From contig NZ_PGFF01000001.1 in the NCBI RefSeq assembly GCF_002797715.1, positions 62,001-126,000 of the forward strand: a stretch of DNA of 64,000 nucleotides, in the 5' to 3' direction. Positions 25,406-34,054 of this stretch are shown one piece after another (positions within the stretch are counted from its first letter, which is position 1; each line of letters opens with the position of its first letter). The position numbers and the translations under genes are program-made. This DNA comes from Diaminobutyricimonas aerilata (GTDB lineage Bacteria > Actinomycetota > Actinomycetes > Actinomycetales > Microbacteriaceae). The notes below the pieces were generated by a model. It searched no databases and was not told the DNA's origin. It saw only the letters and a program-made list of their open reading frames with translations.

Positions 25406-26752
25406 TCAGACCCCGTAGGGGAAGACGCCCTCCGGGTCGTGCCGCGAGCGCACGGCGGCGAGGCGGGCGAACGTCTCCTCCGTCCACGCGGACTTCCATG
25501 CCGAGTGCTCCGACGGGTAGCTCGCGAAGTTGATGGTCGTCCTCGCGGACACCCACGGGTCGAGCTCGTCGACGACGTGTTGCGCCGCTGCGGGGAGCAC
25601 CGCGTCGAACAGGTCGGGCACCGGCGCGCCGATGAGCATGAACGTGAAGCCCGGTTCGCGGCCGCCGACCGCGGAGCCGCCATCGACGTCGTGGGCGGTC
25701 GCCCCGCCGAGGTGACGGATCTCCGTCGCGATGAACGGCAGGTCGGTGCCGGCGCCCAGCAGACCGAGCAGGCGGGTCGCGAAGTCCTGGTCGATGTGGT
25801 CGAGCATCATGCCGCGACCCCAGCTCGGTCCCGGCTGGTCGGGGTCGCTGTGGATGCGCGCCATCTCCGCCGGCGGCAGCTCACCGAGCGCGTCGAGGTG
25901 CGTAGGAGCGGCGGCGCGCAGGGGCGCGGCGAGCCGTTCCCCTTCCGCCGCGTCGCCCGGGAAGGCGAAGCGCACACTCAGCATGCGGCGACCGCGGAAC
26001 ACCTCGGGTACGAACTCGAGGTCGGGAAAGCGGATGATCGCCACGCTCGTGGTGACGCGCGGGTCGGCGTCGGGCGTCCACTCGACCCACGCGCGCAGCG
26101 CCGCCTCGATGTGCGGCTCGTCGAAGAAGAGCGACCCCGCGTACAGCCCGTCGAGCTGCACGAGCCGCAACGTCAGCTCGGTGACCACGCCCAGGCCGAT
26201 CTTGCCGCCGCGCAGCGCCCAGTAGAGCTCCTCGTTCTCGTCGGCGCTCGCCTGCACGAGCTCACCGTGCCCGGTGACGACACGGAACGACTCGACGTAG
26301 TCGGAGCTGAACCCGTGGCTGCGGGCGAGCGGCCCGAGACCGCCGCCGAGCAGGTAGCCGACGACACCCACGCTGCCGGAGGCGCCGGGGATGGCCGCGA
26401 GACCGTGCTCCGCCGCGGCCGCGAGCACCGCGCCCCAGCGGGCGCCGGCACCGATGACCGCGACCCGTCGCTCGGGGTCGACCCGCACGCCGGTCAGCCG
26501 CGACGTCGTGATGAACAGCCCCTCGCTCACCGGCGCGTGCGCCCCGTGCCCGGTGGACTGCACCGAGACCGGGTAGCCGTGCTCGCGGGCGAAGCGCACC
26601 GCCTCGACGACGTCGTCGGCGCTCGAGGCGCCGACCACGACATCCGGGGTGTGCACGACGGCGCGGTTGTGGGCGAGGATCTCCTCGGCGTAGCCGGCGT
26701 CCGCCGGCGTGAAGACGGGACCGGCCACCCGGTCGGCGAGTGCAGCGCTCAT
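25406..26752 (-). CDS. FAD-linked oxidoreductase, BBE (berberine bridge enzyme) type
   Basis: 448 aa VAO-fold flavoprotein without a signal peptide. The FAD-binding block includes QSTGHGAHAPVSEG (His for covalent FAD), GASGSVGVVGYLLGGGLGPLARSHG and the C-terminal BBE motif region NFASYPSEHSAW. Members oxidise sugars, alkaloids or polyketides; the substrate is unknown. The ATG 26752 is six bases after a TACCAT hexamer (minus strand, 26759-26764), so it is probably leaderless and independent of the ALDH gene upstream, from which a hairpin separates it. Confidence 0.84.
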   Translation of the reverse strand: MSAALADRVAGPVFTPADAGYAEEILAHNRAVVHTPDVVVGASSADDVVEAVRFAREHGYPVSVQSTGHGAHAPVSEGLFITTSRLTGVRVDPERRVAVIGAGARWGAVLAAAAEHGLAAIPGASGSVGVVGYLLGGGLGPLARSHGFSSDYVESFRVVTGHGELVQASADENEELYWALRGGKIGLGVVTELTLRLVQLDGLYAGSLFFDEPHIEAALRAWVEWTPDADPRVTTSVAIIRFPDLEFVPEVFRGRRMLSVRFAFPGDAAEGERLAAPLRAAAPTHLDALGELPPAEMARIHSDPDQPGPSWGRGMMLDHIDQDFATRLLGLLGAGTDLPFIATEIRHLGGATAHDVDGGSAVGGREPGFTFMLIGAPVPDLFDAVLPAAAQHVVDELDPWVSARTTINFASYPSEHSAWKSAWTEETFARLAAVRSRHDPEGVFPYGV

Positions 26753-26827
26753 GGCCGGATGGTAGACCCGGCCGCGGACCCCCCGAAAGAGTCTCAGGTC
26801 ACCGCTCGCGGTTCGGGCGACGCGAGG

Positions 26828-26874
26828 GGCGCGAAAAGCCCCGCAAAAGGCGCGGATGAGGGGCCTTTCGCGCC
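26828..26874 (-). terminator. Hairpin downstream of the hydroxyproline-pathway ALDH gene
   Basis: Arms GGCGCGAAAAGCCCC (26828-26842) and GGGGCCTTTCGCGCC (26860-26874) pair with one A/C mismatch. It lies after the last gene of the 15-gene block in its direction of transcription, so it probably ends that unit. Confidence 0.68.
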
Positions 26875-26921
26875 AGTGGACATAACGTGGAGCGTCGAGC
26901 GTGCGGCGTGCGGCGTGCGGA

Positions 26922-28388
26922 TCAGGCGGGCAGCACGAGCTCTCCGTCGACGCGGCGCGGGATGCCGAGCGGGTTGCCCTCCTTGAGGGCATCCGGCAGC
27001 AGCGCGTCCGGCACGTTCTGGTACGCGACGGGGCGCAGGAAGCGGTTCATCGCTGCCGTGCCGACGGAGGTGGTGCCGACCGCGGTCGTCGCCGGGTATG
27101 GGCCACCGTGCTGCTGCGCCCAGGTGACCGAGACGCCCGTCGGCCACTGGTTCCACAGCACACGCCCCGCCTTCTCGGCGAGCACCGGCAGCAGCTCGGC
27201 GGCGATCGCGTCGCCGTCGTCGCCGATGACGGTCGCGGTGAGCTGACCCTCGAGGATGCGGGCGATCTCGAGCAGATCGGACTCGTCTGTGTAGGTCGCG
27301 ACGACTGCGCCGGGGCCGAACATCTCGGCGAGCAGGTTCTCGGGGTCGCGGGTGAGCGCCTCAGCGGTCGTCGTGAGGATCGTCGGGGCGGGGTCCGTCG
27401 ACGCCATGGGCAGGTCGCCGTTGAGCACGTCGACTCCCGGGCGTCCGCTCGTGTTGCGCACCGCGCGCACGTATCCCTCGTGGATGCCGGGGTAGAGCAG
27501 CGGGGAACCGCCGGGCAGTGCGGCGGCGGCGAGTCGCTGAGGGATGTCGGAGTCGGCGGGCACGACGAGCACGCCGGGCTTGGTGCACAGCTGTCCCGCG
27601 CTGCCGGTGAACGACGCGACGAACGCGTCGGCGATCTCCTGCGGCCGAGCGGCGGCCGCCGACGCGGTGACGAACGCGGGGTTCACGCTGCCGAGCTCGC
27701 CGTAGAACGGGATCGGCTCGAGCCGCGACGACGCGATGTCGAACAGCGCGCGACCTCCGGCGATCGACCCGGTGAACGCGGCGGCCTTGATGGCGGGAGC
27801 CTGGAGCGCGTGCACACCGGCATCGGACCCGAAGATCGTCTGGAAGAGGTGCTCCGGAGCGCCGGCCGCGGTGAGCGCCTCCGTCGCGACGCGCGTCGTC
27901 GCGGCCGAGAGCTCCGGGTGCCCGGGGTGAGCCTTGAGCACGACGGCGTTGCCCGCGGCGAGGGCGCTCGCCGTGTCGCCGCCGGCGACCGAGAACGCGA
28001 ACGGGAAGTTGCTCGCCGCGAAGACCAGCACGGGGCCGATCGGTTCGAGCTGCCGGCGGATGTCCGGACGCGGCACGCCCATCGGCCACTCCGGGTCGGC
28101 GTGGTCGATGCGGGCGTCGAGCCAGGTGCCCTCTTCGAGCACGTCGCCGAACATCCGCAACTGGAAGGTGGTGCGGGCGAGCTCGCCGCGCAGGCGAGCC
28201 TCGGCCAGGTGAGTCTCCTGCTGCGCGAGCGGCACGAGCTCGTCGCCCGCGGCATCCAACGCGTCGGCGACGGCGCGCAGCACGCGGGCGCGGTCGGTGA
28301 GCGGGGTGCGCTTCCAGGCGGCGGACGCGTCGGCGGCGCGGTCGACGACGCGGTCGACCTCGTCGATCGGGGTGTCCTGCACGGTCAT
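26922..28388 (-). CDS. Aldehyde dehydrogenase, probable 2-oxoglutarate semialdehyde dehydrogenase
   Basis: NAD(P)-dependent dehydrogenase, 488 aa. It carries the ALDH nucleophile Cys268 (AGQLCTKPG) and the general base in YGELGSVNP. The sequence is of the KGSADH branch that ends hydroxyproline and pentose oxidation at 2-oxoglutarate. ATG 28388 overlaps the stop of the upstream flavoprotein subunit as ATGA. It is the last gene of the Hyp pathway block, with a hairpin after it. The pathway role follows from the epimerase, dehydrogenase and lyase genes in the same block. Confidence 0.9.
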   Translation of the reverse strand: MTVQDTPIDEVDRVVDRAADASAAWKRTPLTDRARVLRAVADALDAAGDELVPLAQQETHLAEARLRGELARTTFQLRMFGDVLEEGTWLDARIDHADPEWPMGVPRPDIRRQLEPIGPVLVFAASNFPFAFSVAGGDTASALAAGNAVVLKAHPGHPELSAATTRVATEALTAAGAPEHLFQTIFGSDAGVHALQAPAIKAAAFTGSIAGGRALFDIASSRLEPIPFYGELGSVNPAFVTASAAAARPQEIADAFVASFTGSAGQLCTKPGVLVVPADSDIPQRLAAAALPGGSPLLYPGIHEGYVRAVRNTSGRPGVDVLNGDLPMASTDPAPTILTTTAEALTRDPENLLAEMFGPGAVVATYTDESDLLEIARILEGQLTATVIGDDGDAIAAELLPVLAEKAGRVLWNQWPTGVSVTWAQQHGGPYPATTAVGTTSVGTAAMNRFLRPVAYQNVPDALLPDALKEGNPLGIPRRVDGELVLPA

Positions 28389-29878
28389 GGGGTGATCCTT
28401 CCCTCGATGTCCAGTTCGGCGACGTCGGAGAGCCGCAGCGGCACTCCGATCGGACGTTTCTGCAGCGGTTCGAGTTGTTCGCGGGTCCACGCGCACCCGG
28501 AGTGCTCGGCGGTGAGCTTCGACACCGCGAATCCGCACACGCGCCCCTGGCACCATCCCATGCCCGGCCGGGCGGTGACGCGCACGTCCCGCGGATCGTC
28601 AGCGTCGAGTCCGGTCACCGTTTCGGCGATCGCGGCCGCGTCGACCTCTTCGCAGCGGCACACGATCGTGTCGGGTCGCACCCAGTCCGACCAGGCGCGC
28701 GGCACCGGACTCGCCCGGTGCATCCCGATCGCGAAGCGGCGACCGCGGCGGATGCGGCGGGCCAGCCGGCGGGAGCGCTCGGCGGGTGCCGTGGCGGCCG
28801 CGTCGGCGACGGCGGTGAGGGCGGCGAGCTCGCCTTCGGCGCACGACTGCACCGCCCCGCCGATGCCGGTGGTCTCGCCGGCGGCGTAGACGCCGGGGAG
28901 GGAGGTGCGCTGGGCGTCGTCGACGCGCACGACGAGCGATTCGTCGACGTCGATGCGGGTGTCGAGTCCGAGGTTCACGGCGAGCTCGAGTTGCGGGGTG
29001 AAGCCCCATCCGAAGGCCACGAGGTCCGCCTCGAGTTCCCGTTCGGTCCCGGGGCGCACGCGTCCGGCGCCGTCGACGCGTGCCGTCACGACGCTCTCGG
29101 CCCGACCGCGCCCGCGCACCTCGGTGACGATCGTGCGGGTGCGGTACGGGATGCGGTCGCGCAGGAAGGTGCGCGCGTAGCCGACACCCTCGAGCAGCTT
29201 TCCGGGCTCTTGCGTCGCGCGCAGCGGGGTGGCCGCCCAGCGCGACAGCGCGTTCGCCTCGCACACCGCGACGACCTCGACGCCCGCGTCGGCGAGCCCG
29301 GCCGCGACGGAGAGCAGGAACGGCCCGGTGCCGGCGACGACCGCGCGGCGGCCGGCGACCACCTGGTTCGCCTTGTAGAGCGCCTGCACACCGCCGGCGG
29401 CCATGACGCCGGGCAGCGTCCAGCCCGGCACCGGCAGCTGCCGGTCGTACGCGCCGGTCGCGATCACGAGGCGATCCGCGTGCACGACCCGGTCGGCGGG
29501 AGCGCTCGCGTCCCGCCCGGCCGTCGGGGTCATCCGCAGCGCGAAGGGGGCGCCCTCCGGGCGCAGCACCTGCCACACCTGCCGTCCGGCGAGATGCAGC
29601 ACCCGACCGGCGTCGACGGCGCGCGACAGGCGGGTGCGCAGGTCGCGGAAGTGCGGCCAGTGGTGGTGCCCGGTGCTCTCGGGTCGGGCGTAGGAGTCGA
29701 GGTGCCGCTCGTCGGGGTGCCGCCAGTACTGGCCGCCCGCCTGCGGGGAGGCGTCGACGAGGGCGACGGTGAGCCCGTTCTCGGCCGCGACGACGGCGGC
29801 GCTCAGACCGGCGGGTCCGGCGCCGACGACCGCGAGGTCCACCTGGCGCTCCGCGACGCCCACGGTCGGATCACTCAT
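28385..29878 (-). CDS. D-hydroxyproline dehydrogenase, FAD/NAD-binding (alpha) subunit with BFD-like [2Fe-2S] domain
   Basis: 497 aa. The N-terminal dinucleotide motif is VVGAGPAGLSAAVVAAENG, a second GxGxxG-type fold (VVAGTGPFLLSVAAG) sits in the middle, and near residue 440 begins a BFD-like cluster site: CRCEEV followed by GMGWCQGRVCG. This domain pattern is typical of the alpha subunits of heteromeric opine, cyanide-forming and D-hydroxyproline dehydrogenases. Its start lies eight bases before the stop of the ferredoxin-like subunit gene. Together with the next two genes it should oxidise cis-4-hydroxy-D-proline to the pyrroline. Confidence 0.85.
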   Translation of the reverse strand: MSDPTVGVAERQVDLAVVGAGPAGLSAAVVAAENGLTVALVDASPQAGGQYWRHPDERHLDSYARPESTGHHHWPHFRDLRTRLSRAVDAGRVLHLAGRQVWQVLRPEGAPFALRMTPTAGRDASAPADRVVHADRLVIATGAYDRQLPVPGWTLPGVMAAGGVQALYKANQVVAGRRAVVAGTGPFLLSVAAGLADAGVEVVAVCEANALSRWAATPLRATQEPGKLLEGVGYARTFLRDRIPYRTRTIVTEVRGRGRAESVVTARVDGAGRVRPGTERELEADLVAFGWGFTPQLELAVNLGLDTRIDVDESLVVRVDDAQRTSLPGVYAAGETTGIGGAVQSCAEGELAALTAVADAAATAPAERSRRLARRIRRGRRFAIGMHRASPVPRAWSDWVRPDTIVCRCEEVDAAAIAETVTGLDADDPRDVRVTARPGMGWCQGRVCGFAVSKLTAEHSGCAWTREQLEPLQKRPIGVPLRLSDVAELDIEGRITP

Positions 29879-30170
29879 CGGCGGCCCCCGGCAGGGGCAG
29901 CGGGGTGCTCGGATCGGCGGAGCGCACATCCTGACCCGGATGCGCGGGGGTGACGCACGCGCGCTGGCTGCGCTGCCCGTCCACGGTCACCAGGCAATCG
30001 AAGCACACGCCGATGCCGCAGAAGAGTCCGCGCGGTCGCCCCTCGACACGCGTGGTGCGCCAGGACGAGATGCCGTTGGCCATGAGGGCGGCGCCGATCG
30101 ACTGACCGGGAACGAAGGGCACCGGCGTGCCGTCGAAGCGCAGCTCGGCGCGCGGGTCGGTCGGGCTCAC
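29871..30170 (-). CDS. D-hydroxyproline dehydrogenase, small [2Fe-2S] (gamma) subunit
   Basis: 99 aa ferredoxin-like subunit with the plant-type cluster motif: three Cys in LFCGIGVCFDC and the fourth in RACVT, forming one [2Fe-2S] centre. Such proteins bridge electrons between the DAO-type and FAD/NAD subunits of heterotrimeric dehydrogenases (for example Lhp-type). The ATG overlaps the DAO gene's stop by four bases, and its 3' end overlaps the alpha-subunit gene. It is too short to be independent; the three genes are a unit. Confidence 0.87.
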   Translation of the reverse strand: MSPTDPRAELRFDGTPVPFVPGQSIGAALMANGISSWRTTRVEGRPRGLFCGIGVCFDCLVTVDGQRSQRACVTPAHPGQDVRSADPSTPLPLPGAADE

Positions 30171-31333
30171 GCGGCGAGCACCTCATCGAGTCGTTCCGGG
30201 CGGAAGGGGGCGAGATCGAGGTCGGGGGTGACGCCGCGCAGCGCCTGCACGAGCACCTTGGCGGTGCCGACCGACAGGCCGATGCCGGCGCCCTCGTGCC
30301 CCGCGGCGTGCCAGAGTCCGGGCATCCGGGCGTCTTCGCCGATGACGGGCAGGTGGTCGGGGCAGTAGGGGCGGAAGCCCGAGTAGGCGCGCAGCAGCTG
30401 CACGTCGGCGAGCACCGGGAACAGCGCGATGCCGCTGCGGGCGATCCGTGCGATGGCCTCGTTCGAGAACGTCTCGTCGAAGCCGACGCGCTCGCGGCTC
30501 GCGCCCATGAGGATCGTGCCGCTCGGCGTGCCCTCGACGACGGGGGAGACCTGCAGCGCGGCGTCCGAACTGGCGACGTCGCCGACGTACTCGGCCGCGT
30601 AGACCTTGTGGTGCACGGTGATCGGGACCGGCTCGGTGACGAGCACGAAACCGCGGCGGGGGAGCACCGGGAGGGTCAGCCCGGCGAGCTCCGCGACGTC
30701 GCCGCTCCAGGCGCCCGCGCAATTGATCACGGCGCCGGCGTCGATGCCGCCGCCGGTCGTCTCGACCCCGATCGCGCGACCGGCCCTCGTGCGGATGGCC
30801 CGCACGTCGGTGTGCGTGAACACTCGGGCGCCCGCCTCCCGCGCGAGGCGCAGCAGGTGGTGGGCGGCGAGCACGGGCTGCACTTGTGCGTCATCCGGGT
30901 AGAAGGCCCCGCCCACCGACTCGGGGTTGAGGTACGGCTCGATCTCGCGCAGCGCGGCGGTTCCGGCGACGGCCTCCACTCGGATGCCGAGCTCCCGTTG
31001 GTGCGCCGTCAACGCGGTCAACGACGCCATGCTCGCGTCGCTCCCGGCGACGACGAGGCCGCCCTTCGATTCGAACTCCCAGTCGGCGGCGTGCTCGGCG
31101 AGGTCCTCCCGCCAGATCCGCTGCGAGTAGAGGGCGAGCTCGAGCTCCGGCCCGACCTCCTTGTCGGAGACGAGCAGGTTGCCCTCGCAGCGGCTCGTCG
31201 TGCCGGCGGCGATCGATCCGCGTTCGACGACGGCCACGCTCAGGCCCGCGCGCGCCGCGAAGCACGCGGTCGCCGCCCCCATGATGCCCGCGCCGATGAT
31301 GACGACGTCGGCGCTGCGGATGTCGATGCTCAT
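30167..31333 (-). CDS. D-hydroxyproline dehydrogenase, DAO-family (beta) subunit
   Basis: 388 aa FAD oxidase-fold protein. The Rossmann motif VVIIGAGIMGAATACFAAR is at the N-terminus and the C-terminal FAD loop is HAAGHEGAGIGLSVGTAK. Family relatives are sarcosine/glycine/opine oxidases and D-Hyp dehydrogenase beta subunits; the ferredoxin-like partner and the Hyp genes favour the last. It starts with ATG overlapping the GntR gene's stop (ATGA). As the catalytic subunit it would remove hydrogen from cis-4-hydroxy-D-proline. Confidence 0.85.
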   Translation of the reverse strand: MSIDIRSADVVIIGAGIMGAATACFAARAGLSVAVVERGSIAAGTTSRCEGNLLVSDKEVGPELELALYSQRIWREDLAEHAADWEFESKGGLVVAGSDASMASLTALTAHQRELGIRVEAVAGTAALREIEPYLNPESVGGAFYPDDAQVQPVLAAHHLLRLAREAGARVFTHTDVRAIRTRAGRAIGVETTGGGIDAGAVINCAGAWSGDVAELAGLTLPVLPRRGFVLVTEPVPITVHHKVYAAEYVGDVASSDAALQVSPVVEGTPSGTILMGASRERVGFDETFSNEAIARIARSGIALFPVLADVQLLRAYSGFRPYCPDHLPVIGEDARMPGLWHAAGHEGAGIGLSVGTAKVLVQALRGVTPDLDLAPFRPERLDEVLAA

Positions 31334-32037
31334 GCAGTGCCCGTGTCGACCTCGACCGGGGGCACCTCGCCCGCCCAGTCGGTGCGCACGTGCTCGATGT
31401 GGGCGTACACGAGCTCGCGGGCGCGCGCCGCGTCGCGCTCCTGGATGGCGTCGAGCATCACGTGGTGCTCCTGCGCCGACGCGGCGAGGCGACCCTGCTC
31501 GAAGAGGGCCGAGAGTCCGAACAGCCGCGTCTGGGAGCGCAGCGAGGCGACGAGCTCGATGAGCCGCTCGTTCTGCGCGTAGCGCAGGATCGCGAGGTGG
31601 AAGTCGCTGTCGGCGGTGAGGTAGCTGACGAGCTCGCCCCGGGCTGCGTGGGTGACGATGAGGTCGGCCTGGGCGCGCAGCGCGGGGAACGCGTCGTCGG
31701 GGATGAGCGGGGTGGCGCGCTCGACGGCCGGCGGCTCGAGCAGCAGGCGCAGCTCGGTGACCTCGTTGAGGTCCTTCGCCGACACCTCGGTCACCTGGAA
31801 GCCGCGGTTGGGCAGGGCGACGACGAGTCCCTCGCGGGCGAGGTCGAGCATGGCCTCGCGGATGGGCGTGGCCGAGACGCCGAACTGCTCACCGAGCGTC
31901 GGTGCCGAGTAGACCCCGCCCGGCTGCATCTCGCCGCTGATGATCGCCGACCGCAGCGCCTTCTTGACCGTGTCACGGATGCTCGGTTGCTTGCTGAGGC
32001 GGACGACGTTGCGCAGTTCGACGGTGGGCGTGGTCAT
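31330..32037 (-). CDS. GntR/FadR-family regulator of the hydroxyproline block
   Basis: 235 aa. The N-terminal winged helix (RDTVKKALRSAIISGEMQPGGVYSAPTLGEQFGVSATPIREAM, abridged at residues ~20-60) is followed by an all-helical FCD domain with metal-type His/Asp positions (ADSDFHLAILRYA and AHIEHV). It is the first gene of the dehydrogenase unit and the only regulator in the block, so it probably senses hydroxyproline, a pathway intermediate or a dipeptide. GGAGG lies six bases before the ATG. Candidate autoregulatory inverted repeats lie just upstream (32058-32096). Confidence 0.87.
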   Translation of the reverse strand: MTTPTVELRNVVRLSKQPSIRDTVKKALRSAIISGEMQPGGVYSAPTLGEQFGVSATPIREAMLDLAREGLVVALPNRGFQVTEVSAKDLNEVTELRLLLEPPAVERATPLIPDDAFPALRAQADLIVTHAARGELVSYLTADSDFHLAILRYAQNERLIELVASLRSQTRLFGLSALFEQGRLAASAQEHHVMLDAIQERDAARARELVYAHIEHVRTDWAGEVPPVEVDTGTA

Positions 32038-32057
32038 GGGGTGGCCTCCTGCATCGT

Positions 32058-32096
32058 GATCGACGGTCGATCCGGTGAGCGGTTCATGATCCGCTC
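32058..32096. promoter_or_regulatory. Inverted repeats upstream of the GntR gene
   Basis: GATCGACGGTCGATC (32058-32072) is a perfect 7-1-7 inverted repeat, and GAGCGG/CCGCTC (32077-32082, 32091-32096) flank TTCATGAT. Both lie in the 90-bp gap between epimerase stop and gntR start. Use as operators is an inference; they do not match the TGCAATT motif found elsewhere in the block. Confidence 0.4.
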
Positions 32097-32127
32097 GCCC
32101 AGGCCGAGGATCGCACACCGGGCCCGG

Positions 32128-33129
32128 TCACAGCAGGAATCCCGTCGGGAACGGGTCGGTCGGGTCGAGCATGTACTGCGCCGTGCCGGTCACCCACGCG
32201 CGACCGGTGATCGTCGGAACGACGGCCGGGATGCCCGCCACCGTCGTCTCCTCGACGAGCCGGCCGGTGAACGACGTGCCGATGAACGACTCGTTCACGA
32301 AGTCGGTGTCGAGCGGCAGTTCGCCGCGGGCGTGCAGTTGGGCCATCCGTGCGCTCGTGCCGGTGCCGCACGGGGAGCGATCGAACCAGCCCGGGTGGAT
32401 CGCCATCGCGTGACGCGAGTGGCGGGCGGTCGAGCCCGGTGCCTCGAGGTACACGTGGTGGCAGCCGCGGATGGCCGGGTCGAGCGGATGCACGGGCTCG
32501 CCGGCGTCGTCGATCGCCCGCATGATGTCGAGGCCGGCGCGCAGCAGGTCGTCCTGGCGGGACCGGTCGAAGGGCAGGCCGAGCTCGTCGAGCGAGACGA
32601 TGGCGTAGAAGTTGCCGCCGAACGCGAGGTCGTAGCCGACGGTGCCGAGCCCGGGCACCTCCACCCGCTGGTCGAGGGCGACGACGAACGACGGCACGTT
32701 GCGGATGGTCACCTTGTCGGCGTGCCCGTCGCTCACGTGCACGTCGGCGACGACGAGGCCCGCGGGGGTGTCGAGGCGGATGGTCGTGACCGGTTCGACC
32801 ACCTCGACCATGCCGGTCTCGACGAGCACGGTCGCGACCCCGATGGTGCCGTGGCCGCACATCGGCAGGCACCCGGACACCTCGATGAAGAGCACGCCGA
32901 AGTCGGCGTCGGGCCGCGTCGGCGGCTGCAGGATGGCGCCGCTCATGGCGGCATGACCCCGCGGCTCGGTCATGAGCAGCGTGCGCAGTCCGTCACGCTC
33001 CTGCATGAACCGGATGCGGCGCTCCTCCATCGTGTCGCCGGGAAGCACCCCGACCCCGCCCACGATCACACGGGTGGGCATGCCCTCCGTGTGGGAGTCG
33101 ACGGCGTGGAAGACGCGCTGGGTTCGCAT
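32128..33129 (-). CDS. 4-hydroxyproline 2-epimerase (proline racemase family)
   Basis: Cofactor-free epimerase, 333 aa, interconverting trans-4-hydroxy-L-proline and cis-4-hydroxy-D-proline. The two catalytic cysteines are both present: Cys91 in MCGHGTIG and Cys254 in SPCGTGTSA. A Thr in the second place would instead indicate trans-3-hydroxyproline dehydratase, so the Cys/Cys pair supports 4-Hyp epimerase (or, less likely here, proline racemase). It is the first committed step of the pathway encoded around it and follows the lyase gene by 16 bp. Confidence 0.9.
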   Translation of the reverse strand: MRTQRVFHAVDSHTEGMPTRVIVGGVGVLPGDTMEERRIRFMQERDGLRTLLMTEPRGHAAMSGAILQPPTRPDADFGVLFIEVSGCLPMCGHGTIGVATVLVETGMVEVVEPVTTIRLDTPAGLVVADVHVSDGHADKVTIRNVPSFVVALDQRVEVPGLGTVGYDLAFGGNFYAIVSLDELGLPFDRSRQDDLLRAGLDIMRAIDDAGEPVHPLDPAIRGCHHVYLEAPGSTARHSRHAMAIHPGWFDRSPCGTGTSARMAQLHARGELPLDTDFVNESFIGTSFTGRLVEETTVAGIPAVVPTITGRAWVTGTAQYMLDPTDPFPTGFLL

Positions 33130-33145
33130 CGGCGGGGCTCCTGAT

Positions 33146-34054
33146 TCAGCGGTAGCCCTTGGCCAGAACGGCCTCGGTGTCGGCGATGATACGCGTGTGC
33201 ACGTCCTCGGGAAGCGGCAGGCGCGGCGGGCGGGTGACGATGCCGCCGAAGGCGACCCCGGCGACCTCTTGCGAGAGCTTGATGGCCTGCACGAACCAGG
33301 TCTTCGAGTCCCAGCGCAGCAGCGGGTGCAGGTCGCGGTAGATGTCGCGCGCGCGACCCCAGTCCTGCGGGTCGTCGGAGGTGGACAGCGTGTAGAGCTC
33401 GACCGTCGCGGCCGGGATGGCGTTCGGGTAGCCGGCGACCCAGCCCTTGGCTCCGTTGATGCCGAGCTCGAGAACGACGTCGTCGGAGCCGATCGACACG
33501 TCGAGGCCGGGGGCGAGCTCCTTGATCTCGTAGGAGTGGCGCACGTCGCCCGAGAACTCCTTGACCGAGACGATGAGGCCCTCGTCGAACAGCCGCGCGA
33601 GCAGGTCGGGTCGCAGGTCGACCTTCGTGTCGATGGGGTTGTTGTAGGCGAGGATCGGCAGTCCGACCGCCGCGACGCGGCGGTAGTGGTCGATGACCTC
33701 GTCGTCGCTCGCGCGGTAGGCGTTCGGCGGCAGCAGCATGACGGCGGGGGCGCCGAGTTCGGCGGCGTGCTCGGTGAACCGCACGCTCTCGAGGGCCCCG
33801 TACGCGCCGACGCCGGGGATGACCGCGGTGCCCGCGGGCGCGGCCTGCTGGGCGGTGACGAGCACCTGCCTGCGCTCCTCCTCGGTGAGCGTCTGGTACT
33901 CGCCGAGCGACCCGTTGGGGATGATGCCGGTCACGCCGTTGTCGGTGACGAAGCGGATCTGCTCGGCGTACGCGTCGTGGTCGATCGACAGATCGGCGCG
34001 GAACGGCAGCGTGGTGGCGAGATTGACCCCGTGCCAGGGTTTCGTGTCGGTCAT
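33146..34054 (-). CDS. Pyrroline-4-hydroxy-2-carboxylate deaminase (DapA family)
   Basis: Schiff-base lyase of 302 aa with the class I aldolase fold. The catalytic Lys165 lies in VSVKEFSGD, the Tyr of the family in LAYNNPIDT, and the substrate loop in NGSLGEYQTLT. In Hyp degradation this enzyme removes ammonia and water from the dehydrogenase product to give 2-oxoglutarate semialdehyde. ATG 34054 overlaps the DUF1680 gene's stop (ATGA). A putative promoter/operator lies 65 bp upstream, inside the end of that gene. Confidence 0.87.
   Translation of the reverse strand: MTDTKPWHGVNLATTLPFRADLSIDHDAYAEQIRFVTDNGVTGIIPNGSLGEYQTLTEEERRQVLVTAQQAAPAGTAVIPGVGAYGALESVRFTEHAAELGAPAVMLLPPNAYRASDDEVIDHYRRVAAVGLPILAYNNPIDTKVDLRPDLLARLFDEGLIVSVKEFSGDVRHSYEIKELAPGLDVSIGSDDVVLELGINGAKGWVAGYPNAIPAATVELYTLSTSDDPQDWGRARDIYRDLHPLLRWDSKTWFVQAIKLSQEVAGVAFGGIVTRPPRLPLPEDVHTRIIADTEAVLAKGYR

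Noticed and set aside
32128-33129. Calling this gene proline racemase
   Set aside because: The family motif is the same, but the surrounding Hyp dehydrogenase, deaminase and KGSA dehydrogenase genes favour 4-hydroxyproline epimerase.
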